From assembly GCA_026874595.1 (NCBI GenBank), contig CM049313.1, positions 40,328,659 through 40,392,658 on the forward strand: DNA of 64,000 nucleotides. The letters run 5' to 3'. The translations under genes and the position numbers were made by a program. The notes under the pieces are model-generated. The model had not been told where the DNA came from. It saw nothing but the letters and a program-made list of their open reading frames with translations, and did no database searches. Below, one piece after another: positions 23,785 through 36,034 of the stretch (within the stretch, counting starts at the first letter, position 1; each line of letters begins with the position of its first letter). Source of the stretch: Sipunculus nudus. Taxonomy: Eukaryota > Annelida > Sipuncula > Golfingiida > Sipunculidae.

Positions 23785-23954
23785 GTAACACATAGCTTCT
23801 TGATTTCTTGTGGTTACAATCCATATTCATGAAAGAAAATAGTATTTTCAATAAGATAAGCTACAATTCTTTTTTAGTATTTTTTAAATATTTGCATGGT
23901 CTTCCTTTGCTCAAAGTTACTTCATATATGGGGCTTTAGCGTATCAGTAACCAG

Positions 23955-24141
23955 AAGAGAGTACAGGGACAAGGACATGGTATTATCAGTTATGGACATG
24001 CCTGAGGAACATAGGCCGTGCATCCTTCTTATACCGGTATTGTAAAGTTAACCACTTCTTTGTCCACCCTCAAGATGTCCAATGCAGTGGAATGAAAAAT
24101 GTCATCACATTCAAATGTACATACATGCCACAGAAGCTAGG
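23955..24141 (+). CDS. Candidate internal exon, unknown Cys-containing segment
   Basis: After the acceptor CAGTAACCAG a frame stays open for 107 codons to a stop at 24277, long for this AT-rich DNA. It reads ESTGTRTWYYQLW, then NHFFVHPQDVQC, then NVITFKCTYMPQKLG, with four Cys spaced about 11-14 residues apart. Entry phase 1 matches the exit of 23712-23784. I place the end at a GTACTC donor (phase 2), but GTAATG near 24179 is an alternative. A second frame over the same bases (REYRDKDMVLSVMDMPEEHRP, from an acceptor four bases upstream) also fits the phase and ends at a stop at 24045, so the true frame is unresolved. Confidence 0.33.
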
Positions 24142-24342
24142 GTACTCTTCATCTGTTGTCTCAAGTTTGGTTCTCTCCGTAATGTTTCTTGAAACAGTAT
24201 TTTTATTGAATGTGTCAATTAGGATTGGGAAACAGGGCATAGCCATGTATAATGCCTCTCCTGAGACATACGTTTAAAACACTGCTTTGTCATCTTTGAT
24301 AACGGACTTGGGGTCAATTCAATTTTTAGCTGACTATAACCC

Positions 24343-24745
24343 TTACCGAAAATTTTTATAAGTGCCATATATGTGAAAGTTATATGGCACATATAAGGTA
24401 CATATATGTGCCATATATGTCCCTTATGTCCAACCTTATAGCACCCATATATGTCACATATATGTCTGGTATATGGATTTGATATGCAAATTGGATAGGA
24501 GCCTTATATGTAACATATATGGGCCTTATATGTCACTTATAAGGCTTCCACATATAGGTCCTCTATAACTCCCATATATGTCCCATATATGTCCCCTATA
24601 AATCCCATATATTTCCCATATATGTGTCTTATAACTCCCATATATGTGCCTTATAACTCCCATATATGTGCCATATATGTGCCTTATAAGTGCCATATAT
24701 GTCCCTTATAAGTGACATATAACTTGCATATAAGTCCAGTGTATG
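24343..24745. repeat. CATATATG / CTTATAA palindrome array, left
   Basis: About 400 bp made of short units such as CCATATATGTGCC, CTTATAAGT and CATATATGTCCC. CATATATG and TTATAA are palindromes, so the array can fold extensively. A related array on the other side of the LINE lies at about 30430-30757. Confidence 0.85.
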
Positions 24746-25189
24746 CACCTTCTATGCTGTTTGTCAGTAGCTCAATTATGTCTGTTTTTGTTTAAGATAT
24801 TTTATTGATACTGAATATGCACATATAAATCACATAATACAAGCATCAGTGGGATTAAGTGCAAGCTACTTAAAGCTTACCTCGACTCTCTCCCGAATGT
24901 TTCCATTAACATTATACGATGGCAGTATTCAGAGTGTTTGGATGTGAGTGAGTTTAGGTGAGGTAGGGTGGTATGGATGTTGGGTAAGTGGAGGCAAGTT
25001 GTAAATTTTCTTAGTAAGAATGGAAGAAATTGTTCATTTGTTCTTTTTTTAAAAATTTAATTAATTATTTGGAAGACAAGTATTTAAAATTGTTTTTGTT
25101 TCATTTTTGTTTCAGGTCCTAGTATATTAGGACTAATTTTATGACTGAATTATGAATATCACTTTTAGGGGAAAATATGGTGGGGAATA
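24746..25189. other. Spacer between the palindrome array and the LINE 3' end
   Basis: AT-rich sequence with a GTGAGTGAGTTTAGGTGAGG patch near 24943. No open frame with recognisable content. Confidence 0.5.
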
Positions 25190-27044
25190 TTATATTTTGA
25201 ACCTTTTTGTGTCTTCTATGTATGAAGATACTGCTTCAAAAATTTCATTTCTGATGTGGCTTGCATAGGGATTTCCATAAAGAAGTTCTTCTACAGGTAT
25301 ATTTAGGGGGAGATGTTTACCTCTAGAGTTGACATGGAGGTGACACTGCAGTAGGTAATGTTCTGCGTTTTCTGTTTCGAATCCACATTGGCATTTTGAA
25401 TCGTTTGATAAGTGTCTTCTATATAAATCATGGTTTAGATTACTGCACTGTGTTCTTAGCCGTGTGTGAATTATCTGGGCTCTTCTTGATCCTGAATTAT
25501 AATATTTAGGTGTTTTTTTTTAGCAATTTCTCTTGATATATTATTTTTTAGCAATTTACTGGTCTGGCAGTGTTTAAGTCTATCATCTAGTTTGTTCCAT
25601 AGTCGTATAGATTTTGGTAGGAATGAGTTGTAGTACAGCTCTGTTCGAGAGAAATTGTTTGTATATTGAGTAGAGCACTTGACCTTGTATTAAAGGTATA
25701 GTTTCTTGGTGGAGGTAATAGAAGGTAAAGGTACTTTGGAGTTTCTTGTTTTAACATTTTGTGTAGTTGGATGACCACAGAGTTTTCCCTACGTTTTTTT
25801 AATTGGAGCCAGCCTGTTTCTTTGTATAGTTTGGCATGGCTAGTTCCTCTGACACAGCCTGTCACAATCCTGGCAGCTTGTAGCTGCACTGCATCCAATG
25901 TATCACTTTGCTCTTGTGTGCAGTTACACCACACAACATTGCTATATTCCAATATTGGCCTTATATAAGTGAAGTATATGTTTTCAAGAGTTTTCCTATC
26001 AAGCATATATTTCAGTTTGCTTAGTATTAATACTTTAGAGTTTGCTTTGGCTCTAATATTTTCTATGTGATCATTCCATTTACAGTCCTTTCTGAATGTT
26101 AATCCTAGATGTTTGTGACTGTTAAATTTATCTATTTTTATTCCATTTAAATTTAGGTCTGGGTGAGAAGTTTTAGATGATTTAGATGAAAATATTAAGG
26201 ATTTGGTTTTCTTTGCGTTAAAAGTGACTAACCATTTTGTGGACCATTTAAATATTTTATCCAAGTCATTGTTTAATATTTTTTCTGCTAATGATGGATT
26301 TTCTATGGTGAGATATAACATAGTATCATCAGCGAATAATCTAATATTGCTCAGTATGTTTTCTGTGATGTCGTTGATGAATAATAAAAATAATAGGGGT
26401 CCCAGTATGGACCCTTGGGGTACTCCTGCATGAAGTGATTCCCAATCAGAAAGTTCATTTTCAATTATTACTCTTTGTTTCCTATATTTTAAATACTGTG
26501 CTAACCACCGAAGTAATTTTCCTTTAATTCCAACTGATGACAATTTGGTGAGGAGGCCTTCAGACCAGACCTTGTCAAAAGCTTTACTCATATCTAGGAA
26601 TACAGCCTGTACTTCCTTGCCTTTATCAACGTCTTTGCAGATTGAATTGTACAGGTCAGACAGTTGGTATACTGTCGAGTCTCCTGGGATAAAGCCAGAC
26701 TGATATGGGCTTATTATGTTATTCTCTTTAAAAAAGTTGTACATTTGGGCAAAGATTATTTTTTCAAAAAGTTTGCAAATACAGGATGTCAGTGATATAG
26801 GTCTGTAATTAATTGGCATATTTTTTTTCTCCATTTTTATAGATTGGTGATACGTTAGCCTTTTTCCATAGTGAGGGAAGTTGCCCTTTTTCCATTGACA
26901 AGGTAAAAAATTTCCATAGTGGATAAACCAGTTCTTTGTGGCATTCCCGAAGGACGATTGGGGGCACTTCATCAGAACCTTGTTGTTCTGTTTTGAACGG
27001 TGTTTACTCTTTTCTTTATTTACACAAGAAATTATGGTAGACAA
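25190..27044 (-). pseudogene. 5'-truncated non-LTR retrotransposon (Jockey/CR1-type) reverse transcriptase
   Basis: The main open frame (25587-27044, 485 codons) holds the RT core: NYRPISL at residues 79-85, the catalytic FLDMSKAFD at 149-157, AGVPQGSILGPLLF at 206-219, the catalytic FADDT at 237-241 and the thumb-side HKHLGLTF at 310-317. All catalytic aspartates are present. Upstream of residue about 70 the frame is scrambled by indels near 26830-26990, and no endonuclease domain is found, so the 5' end is missing. After 25587 homology continues in another frame down to about 25190 (SIRLWNKLDDRLKHCQTS, then a C-x-C-G...H...C zinc-finger-like CQCGFETENAEHYLLQC). One shift is near a T9 run at 25512-25520. 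It would have copied its RNA by target-primed reverse transcription. The exact clade is uncertain. Confidence 0.88.
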
Positions 27045-27049
27045 TAGTA

Positions 27050-30000
27050 ATTAAGGTCTGTGTGTGTGTGGTGAGCTTCCTTCACTGTGCAGTTCCTTGA
27101 AATTAAAGCTGGCCTCGATCACACTGGGGGTCATCAACTTCATTCAGTCATATGGATGTAAACACATGAAACAAAAAAGTATGAAAACAAAATATCCAAA
27201 ATAAATGTTTATTTACAGATTTATTAACTGAAAATAATATTTTCATAAGATTTTTAAAACTCCCTGGTTCTGTCAGATATGAGATAGTTGTCATTTTAGG
27301 GAATTAAGGCTGAAAGGAAATATACACCCTTGCCACACTCTAAATCCTTTTCAGTCCCCTCCTGTTTGACCTGCAAAAAACAAATGTTACCAGTCTAAGT
27401 ATACACATATAGTCATTACTGCTCACATAAATTATTTAATCAAATAAGTTTAAAGATAAACTTTTGACATTGATGCTTAGTAGTGCTTTTTAACATTTAA
27501 ATTTTCTGGAGGCAACACAAGTGAAAAACAGAAAAGATTTCACTGAAAGTAAATCTACTCTCTATAAAGGGGTTTTAAGTGTTCTGGAAATATGCCTGTT
27601 TAAAATTAAGGATTATAAGAAAATACAGTTGGACTTCTCAATTACTAACACAGGAAGAGTTTTCTAGTTATACAGAGTATATACAAACATTACAGATTAT
27701 CAAATATACTGGTCACAGGATAGACATTGTGGCCTAAAGATGCTCATAGGCTCAGAAAGTAGGTTACTCAGTTGAAACAATTTTAACATGAAAGCAGTCA
27801 TATGAATATCCCTATCACCATAAATGTTAAACACTAAATTTGCACTTCAAATATTGTATGCTCCAGCTATTAGATAAAAAAACCCCTACAAATCATAATA
27901 TTGCCCATTTGCTTAAAGATTTAAATGTTACTTTATATGATAAACTGAATATGCTTACCAGAAAATTCTTGCAAGGGCTGGACATATTTAGGTTTTCCTT
28001 ATACTTTCAGCACCATTTCTTCATACTGGTTGTATGAAAAGTAAAGAAACCATTACAAATCATAGAAACAAAGGTTGTTGGAATTAAATAATTATGAACA
28101 TTGAGCTATGCCTATTTTGAAATTTAAGTAGACAAATAAACATAAAACAGGACCTCACATCATATCATTTAACTAAAACAGTACATCAGTGATATCTTGG
28201 TGGTCAGTAATGTTCGAAATGATGTCTTGACCTTTCAAGGTGAAATGGCACTACTACTTAAAAAGAAATTATTCAAGGAGGGCAAAAAATCCAGTTTTGA
28301 TTGCCCTGTAAATTGAATTTGATTTCTCTTTGGGAATCAAAATAGTATATGATGCAATCATCTGATCCTTAGTGAAACGAATTCCGAAATCATGATGCCT
28401 TTTCCTTTTGTAATGAAAGTGAACATTTCAGAAGAAACCTCAAATGAAAAAAAAGTCACAGGACCAAGCCCATTAAAGTTAAAGTGCTCATAACCTATGT
28501 AAGAGTGTTCTTGACCTTCTGATGTCACATTCAGATTAAATTCTACATATGAATGGCTTATGGATTGTTATCAAACATAGTGTGTTTATGTTTAAAATTG
28601 TAAATTAAGTGGTGTTTACAGTATATGGAAATGACAAGTAGAACGGCATATTACCAAATTAAAGCTTAATTTAGGAGCTTTTGTGTGATAGACCCCAATA
28701 GTTAAAAAATATTTGATTAGCTGTAATGTTTTGGTTGAGTACAGTAAACCCCTCTTCAATTTTGTAAAAAGCATTCACCAAAATTGAGACAGTGGCTGTG
28801 AAATCAGCAATGATCAACAGTGTTTAATGTTTACTTTGGCTGAAAGAAAAACTTATGAGCATTATATAAATAATAATTTTTTACCATATTATAACTTTTA
28901 TGCACTCTAGCAAGACAGAAAAATTCAAGTCAATTTCGAAAATGAAGAGGACATCATTACCTTGTAGGGCTTTATGTTTAGAAGCTTTTTCTTTTCTTGA
29001 CCCAGAGTTCAGCTAAATAAGAACATGGTCAATAGCCAAAGGTCCAACAAATTAAATGGTATTATGTGGTACTCATAACATTTGTATGCTGATCTACTGA
29101 AGCTTTATGTAGGTTGATTAATAATCTCTTCACAGGTTGGGGACATTCAGAAATTACATCAATATGTAAATTTGGGGCCTGCTGTTTACTCTTGATTTTT
29201 CCACACCAAATTGCAAATAGCACCAGAGAAAAGGATTTGTTCTTAGCTCAGTTCCTGTTGTAGTATAGAACATGCAAATTGTCACTTTACAGGGGCAACA
29301 GCATCAGCTTTTTGTCCAAAAATGTTGTATTTTGTAAAATGGGCCACCAATTAGGAAATGTTATCTTGAAACGCACAGATTGTGTTTTTGCAGGGCAAAC
29401 CAAGATGGGTTAAATCATCTTTATGCAATCACTGGTTTAATATGCAAAAATAACTGAAGTAATGCAAGATTACTCACCAATGAGACATTTTCAGCGATAC
29501 ATTCCCCTTCTGCTTGACAAAGAACTTGTCACTCAAAGTGTGTATTGGTACTCCTTAACTATTACTGGATGTTATCACTGATTCAGATGTAACTGAATCT
29601 GCATGCCTTTGTCCTGTTGATGTGCACAGCCTGTACAGCATTCATGTGACATCACCATGCACAATTCCAGGGCAGGGTACAGTAAGGTCAAAGGTCGATT
29701 GTAGAGAGTGCCTGTACAGCAAGCTTGTCTGCTGGGGGGGGGGGGGGGGGGGGGGGGTAACATATACTTGTTAAAATTACTGATTAGTGCACCTGAAGAA
29801 TGCTGGTTATTGTCACAATAAGAATGCAGACACATATTTTTTTTAAGAATTATGCTTTAATCAATGCTGTTGAGTTTTGGCAATATATTTTATAGCTGGA
29901 AAGCGTGGTTGTTCTAGCTGTTTCTAAAACCAATATGATATTAGGTCAATGCTTATGTGACCATAATTGATCAGTGGCACACTAAATCAGTACCCTTTGT

Positions 30001-30340
30001 TCTGTATTTATGAAGTAGTTATCAATTGCATTTGGATGCTGAAGTACTTGTATATACACAACATTCCAAAATAATTACTGTTTCTTATAATTACCAATGG
30101 CGGTTATTATAAACAACGTGAAATATAGTTAAATTATTTTTATGTATTGTATTTTGAGAAAATGATGTTTTTCTGGATGCATGATTACTATAGTTTACAC
30201 CTCTTAAAGTATAAATCAGATGATAAAAATCTTTATTTATAGTATTATTTTCTAATAAACATAAAGATCTGAGGAAGCTGGTTATTTTGATACCCATTTT
30301 AACTACTTCTTCAGTATTGATTATTCAATTAAAATTCATT
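27050..30340. other. AT-rich non-coding stretch with a 24-bp poly-G tract
   Basis: A short (TG)n run lies at 27057-27071 and an uninterrupted run of 24 G at 29734-29757. Open frames are 60-90 codons and lack recognisable domains. I saw no repeat shared with the rest of the window, so this may be ordinary intron or intergenic DNA. Confidence 0.5.
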
Positions 30341-30347
30341 TTCTCAG

Positions 30348-30407
30348 AACAATAATGGAGCTGAGACTTAGAAGTTTCTGCAGCATTTGTGTTCCCTTGG
30401 AAAATGT
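30348..30407 (+). CDS. Candidate internal exon, 60 bp
   Basis: A strong acceptor (TTCATTTTCTCAG) and a consensus donor (GTAAGT) enclose 60 bases, phase 2 in and out. The peptide has MELRLRSFCSICVPLEN. The segment is short, so the splice signals carry most of the weight. No family recognised. Confidence 0.28.
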
Positions 30408-30429
30408 GTAAGTCCTATCTTGTAGAACA

Positions 30430-30757
30430 GTAAGCCTCAAAGTATATAAACTTATAACAGACATATAACTGACATATACAGAACTCCTTCATGTGCACTT
30501 CCCTTATATCTCCAATACAAGTCACATATAAATGAAATATACAGAATGGCCTCATGCGCAACTCCCTTATATTTTTTTTTTTTTAACTGGCAAATAACAA
30601 ACATACAACTCCCTTATAACTCACATATAACAATGCCTGACTAAACATGTAGCTGCAAAATAAATATAACTCACATACACAGCATTTATATGGGAATATA
30701 TGTCCCTTATAAGGGACATATAAGGCCCTTATAAGGGACATATAAGGCACATATATG
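30430..30757. repeat. CATATATG / CTTATAA palindrome array, right
   Basis: Units such as ACATATAACT, CCCTTATAAC and GGGACATATAAGG recur, ending with a tight cluster at 30700-30757. It is more diverged than the left array at 24343-24745 but uses the same vocabulary. A T13 run interrupts it near 30570. Confidence 0.7.
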
Positions 30758-30776
30758 TGAGTACTTTTCATTTTCG

Positions 30777-31354
30777 TAAGGGAAGTCATCTGAGCTATAG
30801 TTGTGGTCCATTGTCTGTTGTTAGTCAATCTGTCCATCCGTCCGTCTGTAGATGTGGCAAGTTTTGAAACCGTAAGACCTAGGAATACAAAAAACTACAA
30901 AGCCAAAAACTAGGTCTTTTTGATTTTGTTCCTTTGAGAAATTAAGGAAAAACCACAACTTTTAATTAAAAAGCTATTTTCACACTTCAGGACTGTCTAA
31001 TAACAAAACCACTTATCTGTTTTTCCTCATATTTACCATAAATATACCTCTATATAGTTCCTATGTACATGTATGCCAGAAACTTGTGTCTATTTTCCCC
31101 AAGTATATAACTATGTTTAATTAAGATTCAATTGTTTACCCAAAATAAGATCTGAATTTTGTAAATTTTTTAAGTTATTAGCATAAAAATAAAATCAGTA
31201 CCTAAAGTTTTGCCCAACTTTGACCATGGCACGTTTTTTTTCCTGTAAGTACACCATTGATTTAATTTTCACAGTATGTAAACATAAGTATTAAATTTGT
31301 TTTAATTTGAAATTTGAAAGTAAAAGCTTGAAAATTAGGCTAGTTATCGAATTT
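30777..31354 (+). repeat. Hairpin-headed interspersed family, partial copy 1
   Basis: The copy starts within the hairpin (AAGTCATCTGAGCTATAG), followed by GTCCATTGTC, a CCATCCGTCCGTCTG tract and CCTAGGAATA. It ends where the next copy begins. Its sequence can be followed base for base against 31370-32060. Confidence 0.8.
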
Positions 31355-34210
31355 TTATCTCAGCTGACTATAAGTCATCTGAGCTATAGTTGTGGTCCAT
31401 TGTCCGTCCGTCCGTCCGGATGTCCGTCTGTAAGACTTGCACGTTTCGACACCATTGGACCTACGAATCTGAAATTTGGCATACAGTTAGATGTCCTCAA
31501 AATCTCCTACCATGCCGAAAATTGGGTCAGTAGGACTTTGTTCCTTTGAGATATTTAGGAAAAACCTCAATTTTTTATTAGAAATCTATTTTCACACTTC
31601 AGGACTGGCTAATATCAAAACCACTCATCTGGTTTTCTTCATATTTACCATAAATGTTCCTCTGTAAAGTTCCTATGTACATGCCAGAAATTAAGTCAGT
31701 ATTGTTTCATTTAAAAAAGTTATGGGCCGAAACATAATGGACTTTGTTAAAAAAATCAGGGAAGATATTCGGTCACTTAAGACCAAAAGTGTTAAAGGTA
31801 GGGACTTTTTTCCAGTAATACAACTTAAATTAATCAAAATTTAATTGTATAACAAAAATTAGATCAAAATCTGTTAAATTTTTTTAAATATTGGCAAAAA
31901 TATAAAATTGGTACCTTAAATTTTGCCCAACTTTGGCCACGGCACGTTTTTTTTCCTGTAAGTACTGTGGATTAAATTTTCACAGCATGTACACATAAGG
32001 ATTTAATCTGTCAAATTCTGAAATTTTAAAATAAAAGCTGCAAAATTAGGCTAGTTATTGAATTTTTTTGGAGGCTCTTACTGTATTCCCTTACATTGTC
32101 AAGCAGTCCACTTAGGTGACTGTAGGTCATTCAGTGCACATCTCTATGCTCCCCAGGCTGTTGGCATAATGTTATGCAATCCCATCACCAGGGCAAGCCG
32201 TCTCTCCACTGAGTTGAGCTTGATCAGGCTGTCCGCAGTTAAGACCATACCACAGGGAGCCTTTTTCTCTGGCAACCCCCCCCCCCCCCCCCCATTCTGT
32301 TAACAGACCTGTACTATGAACTAGATGAATCTTAAAATTAACATTTTTTCAGCAACGAGCAGTAACAACTGAGACCCCTCCCCCCACCCACCCCTTCAAT
32401 ACACAGGACTAATAAACAAGATGAATCTTATAATTTTAATATTAAATATATTCTTTTTGGTGAGACTTGGACAATTTTGTTTTTTTTTTTAAGAAAAAAA
32501 TTTAAGGAATTTAATCCTAATATTAAAATGTGATCAAATATTAGAATCTAATGTAAGTGCTAATTGACAAGATTTAAGAAAATATAAATACTTTGTAGCC
32601 TTTCATTCATATCTCCTAAAGTTGGCGGGGCCTAGGTGTGAATAACACTGTTAACTTAGTATTAAAATTAGGAATATTGGTCAAACTTTGTGGGATTAAT
32701 TTTTAACTCATATGGCCATATATTTAACTTTTGAAAACTTAATTACCTTCACACATTATTTGTTTATGAAATGTTACTTTTATATAACACTTACTGTAGG
32801 CCTATTTGTTCCCTTGGTGCATCACTAAATGGTTTAGCTCATGTCCATTATTCTATAATTTACAGAGTTTCATTTTAGCAGGGCCATTTTCTCATAGCTT
32901 TTCTAATGATAATATACATGAAAAACCAAAAGAAATAAAAATATTTTGCAGTTACTAATATTTATCAAAATTCAGCTGAGCGATGTGACCAATGGGTCCC
33001 TTGTTGCTTGAGGCTCTAATGTAGTCATTTGCTTTGATTATAGATTACACATGCAGGGTCCCACTCCAGGTCACTGGAAGCCAGCCATGCCAGGGTTTCT
33101 AATTTGTTACAGTCACTTGGGAAGATCCCCTGCTGTGACAGGTGCACAGTTATTCTCATATCACCATCCCAATCCCCCCACCCCTAAAAAAAACCAACCC
33201 ATGAATTAAGTGTTGTGCAGTAATTGTTATTGTTTTCACTGTATCTCCTTAATTATAATGCTGTTTCCACTCCAATATACAGAAACTTTCCTTGAAAAAG
33301 TAATTCAAGGTGTAATCCAGAAGATGCCATTTTGTGTTAATGCAGCATTTTTAAAGAAATCAATTTTCTTTTAAATGATTTTAACAAATATAATTTAACC
33401 CACCAGCATGCTTCAATTTATAAAATATGAAACACATTATGGATAAATAAAGACACAGTTTATAATTGTGAAATCTAAATCAAGTATTATTTTTATATAT
33501 TTATTGTTTTGCAGATTTAAAAGATATATTTTTGTGGTAAAAAATAAATAAACACTTATATTCATGATGTGGTGTTATCTGACAAGATTGTGATTTATGA
33601 TGATGCAATTGAGAATTATGAATCAACTTTTATATTCAGATATATGTTATTTTGGAAATGTATAGAAATATAAACTTATAATAAAAAATAATTGATGTGA
33701 TAAAAAAAATGAGGATCTAATACAAACATTTGTTCATTATTTTCCTGCCTCAGCAGAATTGGAGATCAGGCTTTGTTTGCCCTATATGTATGTTGTTAAT
33801 TAGTTATATTTCAACTGTATACATTTCATAAAATAAAAAATACATATTTATTTAATAATATATATTTAAAAAAATAGATTCAATGGAACAAATGTGTAGA
33901 CTACTGAAATATCAACAGTTAATCAAAAAGCCAACTAATGTGCGTCAGATCATGGTAACAGTACAGATCTTTTGTTCACAAACTGCTCACATGCTTCAGT
34001 TTCAACATTAGGAAACACATGGTCAGGTAACAAAATATTATTTGCAACAGTTTCTTGGTCATCAATACCAACCAATCATATAAACCAACCTTGGCCTATA
34101 TTACCTCTTCCTCTTTCATTTTATCTCCATTTGATATTATTTTAGATTTTTACCTTCAAGGCCATCTTCAGCTGAGCACAGTGACCCATTAGTCCCTTGT
34201 TTCAATTACA
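31355..34210 (+). repeat. Hairpin-headed interspersed family, longest copy
   Basis: The head CTCAGCTGACTATAAGTCATCTGAG can form a near-perfect stem. GTCCGTCCGTCCG repeats and the ATTTGGCATACAGTTAGATG core follow. Similar 3' termini (CAGCTGAGC, GTGACC, GTCCCTTGTT) occur at about 32970-33006 and 34175-34202, so this may be two joined or nested copies. Parts recur at 56221-56650, 57935-58815, 60540-60880, 60885-61420, 61425-61770 and 63420-63990, mostly in this orientation. No coding capacity is visible, and I cannot assign a class. A run of 18 C lies at 32276-32293. Confidence 0.75.
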
Positions 34211-35393
34211 ATTCAAGAAATTTTATGAAACTTCAATTCAGATTTAGTTCAATGTGCTGGAGAAAAATATCAGTTCAATTCAAATAATTTTTTTTCAATT
34301 CAAATTCCCAATTCAAAAAGTTGCTTTAATTTGAATACATTTCATTTGTGTGATGCCAGTGTTATCACAGGTGTGTTTTTTTTATTTTAACACTAATTAG
34401 TTTTGTTCAGAATTGGTTTAATTTACTCAAAAGCTAGTTGAAATATCATTAATTACAAGTTTTGCCATTTCATGTGGTAAGGAATAGCAGCCAGATAGGG
34501 TTTACTTGTTCTGTTGGGCAATTATTCCTTAAGATCATGTAAACCACCCAAAGTCAGTGAAAGGTTTATTTGGATTTCAAATGAGTGGCCATTATTACCT
34601 AGTGCAATGAATAAATATGCAAATAATCTTTTTGGGTGGTGAAAAACATTAAAGTTCTTTTGATTATGGGGTGGTGGAGGGATGTATAAACAAAGGCCCC
34701 CAACACAAAGAGGACAAAAGCCCTTCCCTCCCCCTTATCATATTAAAAGAAAATGTCTGTCTACACTTAAAATTCTGTACATTTTATCTGTTGATATGTG
34801 TGTTAAATGTATGTAAGGCATTAAAGGGGTTTATTTACATACCAGGCATTGCAGGCATGTTAAATATACATGAAATATAGTGTTTTCTTATCGTAGTATG
34901 GTATGTGCCAATACAGGAGGGGGAATGAGCTTCTTGTTTGTGAATTGTTGCCACAGCACAGTATCAGACGTTTGTTTGCTCATGCTTTCTTACTATAGTT
35001 AACATACACACCTGGACATACATACTGTTTATTTACACACAGAACCATAATAATGTATAAAATTTGAAACTGAGATAGTAAGTTCATATGCAAAGATGAA
35101 AGATGGTGTTGCCCTACATCCTATTGGGTGGGGGGGGGATGGCTGATCTCTGTTATATCCCCTAACAATAGCAAGGTCAAAAAACTTGATGCTTGAATGA
35201 GCACAATCATGTGCAATATAATTTTACCGCTTTTAGTCATCAAAGACCAGTAATCTATAGAATATATACAAGTACTTTGCTATCTCATGGCTGTTGCTTG
35301 TTCTGGTCAGTAAAGTGCCCTAGGTAATCAAAACCAATTGTCACCATGTAGCACCCTCTGACATTAGAGAGTCTACAACCAGTGTGCTTGCAG
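34211..35393. other. AT-rich stretch, no gene seen
   Basis: A short poly-G run lies near 35129-35138. No other supported feature before the candidate exon at 35394. Confidence 0.5.
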
Positions 35394-35492
35394 TCAGAGT
35401 GCTGTTACATCCTTCAGTGATGAACACCCTTCAAAGCTCTATAAGGATGCAAATATTTTCATCAGGTCTGACAACACCTCATCGGCCTACAA
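35394..35492 (+). CDS. Candidate internal exon, unknown protein
   Basis: Acceptor GTGTGCTTGCAG precedes 32 open codons with phase 2 in and out, ending at a GTATGC donor. The peptide contains SAVTSFSDEHPSKLYK and DANIFIRSDNTSSAY, soluble and extracellular-looking in composition and unlike the chance frames nearby. Without splicing the frame would stop at about 35510. An overlapping 61-codon frame starts at 35384, but it is Ser/Thr/Leu-rich without clear structure, so I prefer this one. No family recognised. Confidence 0.37.
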
Positions 35493-36034
35493 GTATGCTG
35501 TCACATGATATACACCTTACTGATTGTCAGCTTTTCAGTATACTTTTAACAGCACCTGACATGAGCTAGAAAAATTCTGTTTTAACTTAGCACTGATAAA
35601 CCCCCTCAACATATTTGTTTAATTCTGACCTTATTTATACAAAGCCTTCCTCACAAAGGTTACCAAATGAATCTTTACCATAGAGATAGAGTTTCAGTTT
35701 GGGTTCATGAGTTCACATCATATATTATTTGTGTGAATTCATTATTTGTAGCCTAATTGATAGTTAATTCAGCGTTTCTTAGGTTATAACATTAGAAAAT
35801 GGTCAAAATGGTAATTTCTCATGATCATAACAGGATCAATGGAAATACTGTGCTATGTTACCAATGCCTATTTAACCCTTTTCGGCAATTACTTGAACTT
35901 GTCTGAAACATCTTGGCTGGGTCACAGAATAAGTACCTTACTTGAAAAAAGCTCCCTTTCAGAACCCATAAAGGTGAGATGTCATGCCAGAAAGCCCCCT
36001 CATCCACCCTTACCCCGCCATTTTTGTCCTCTAG

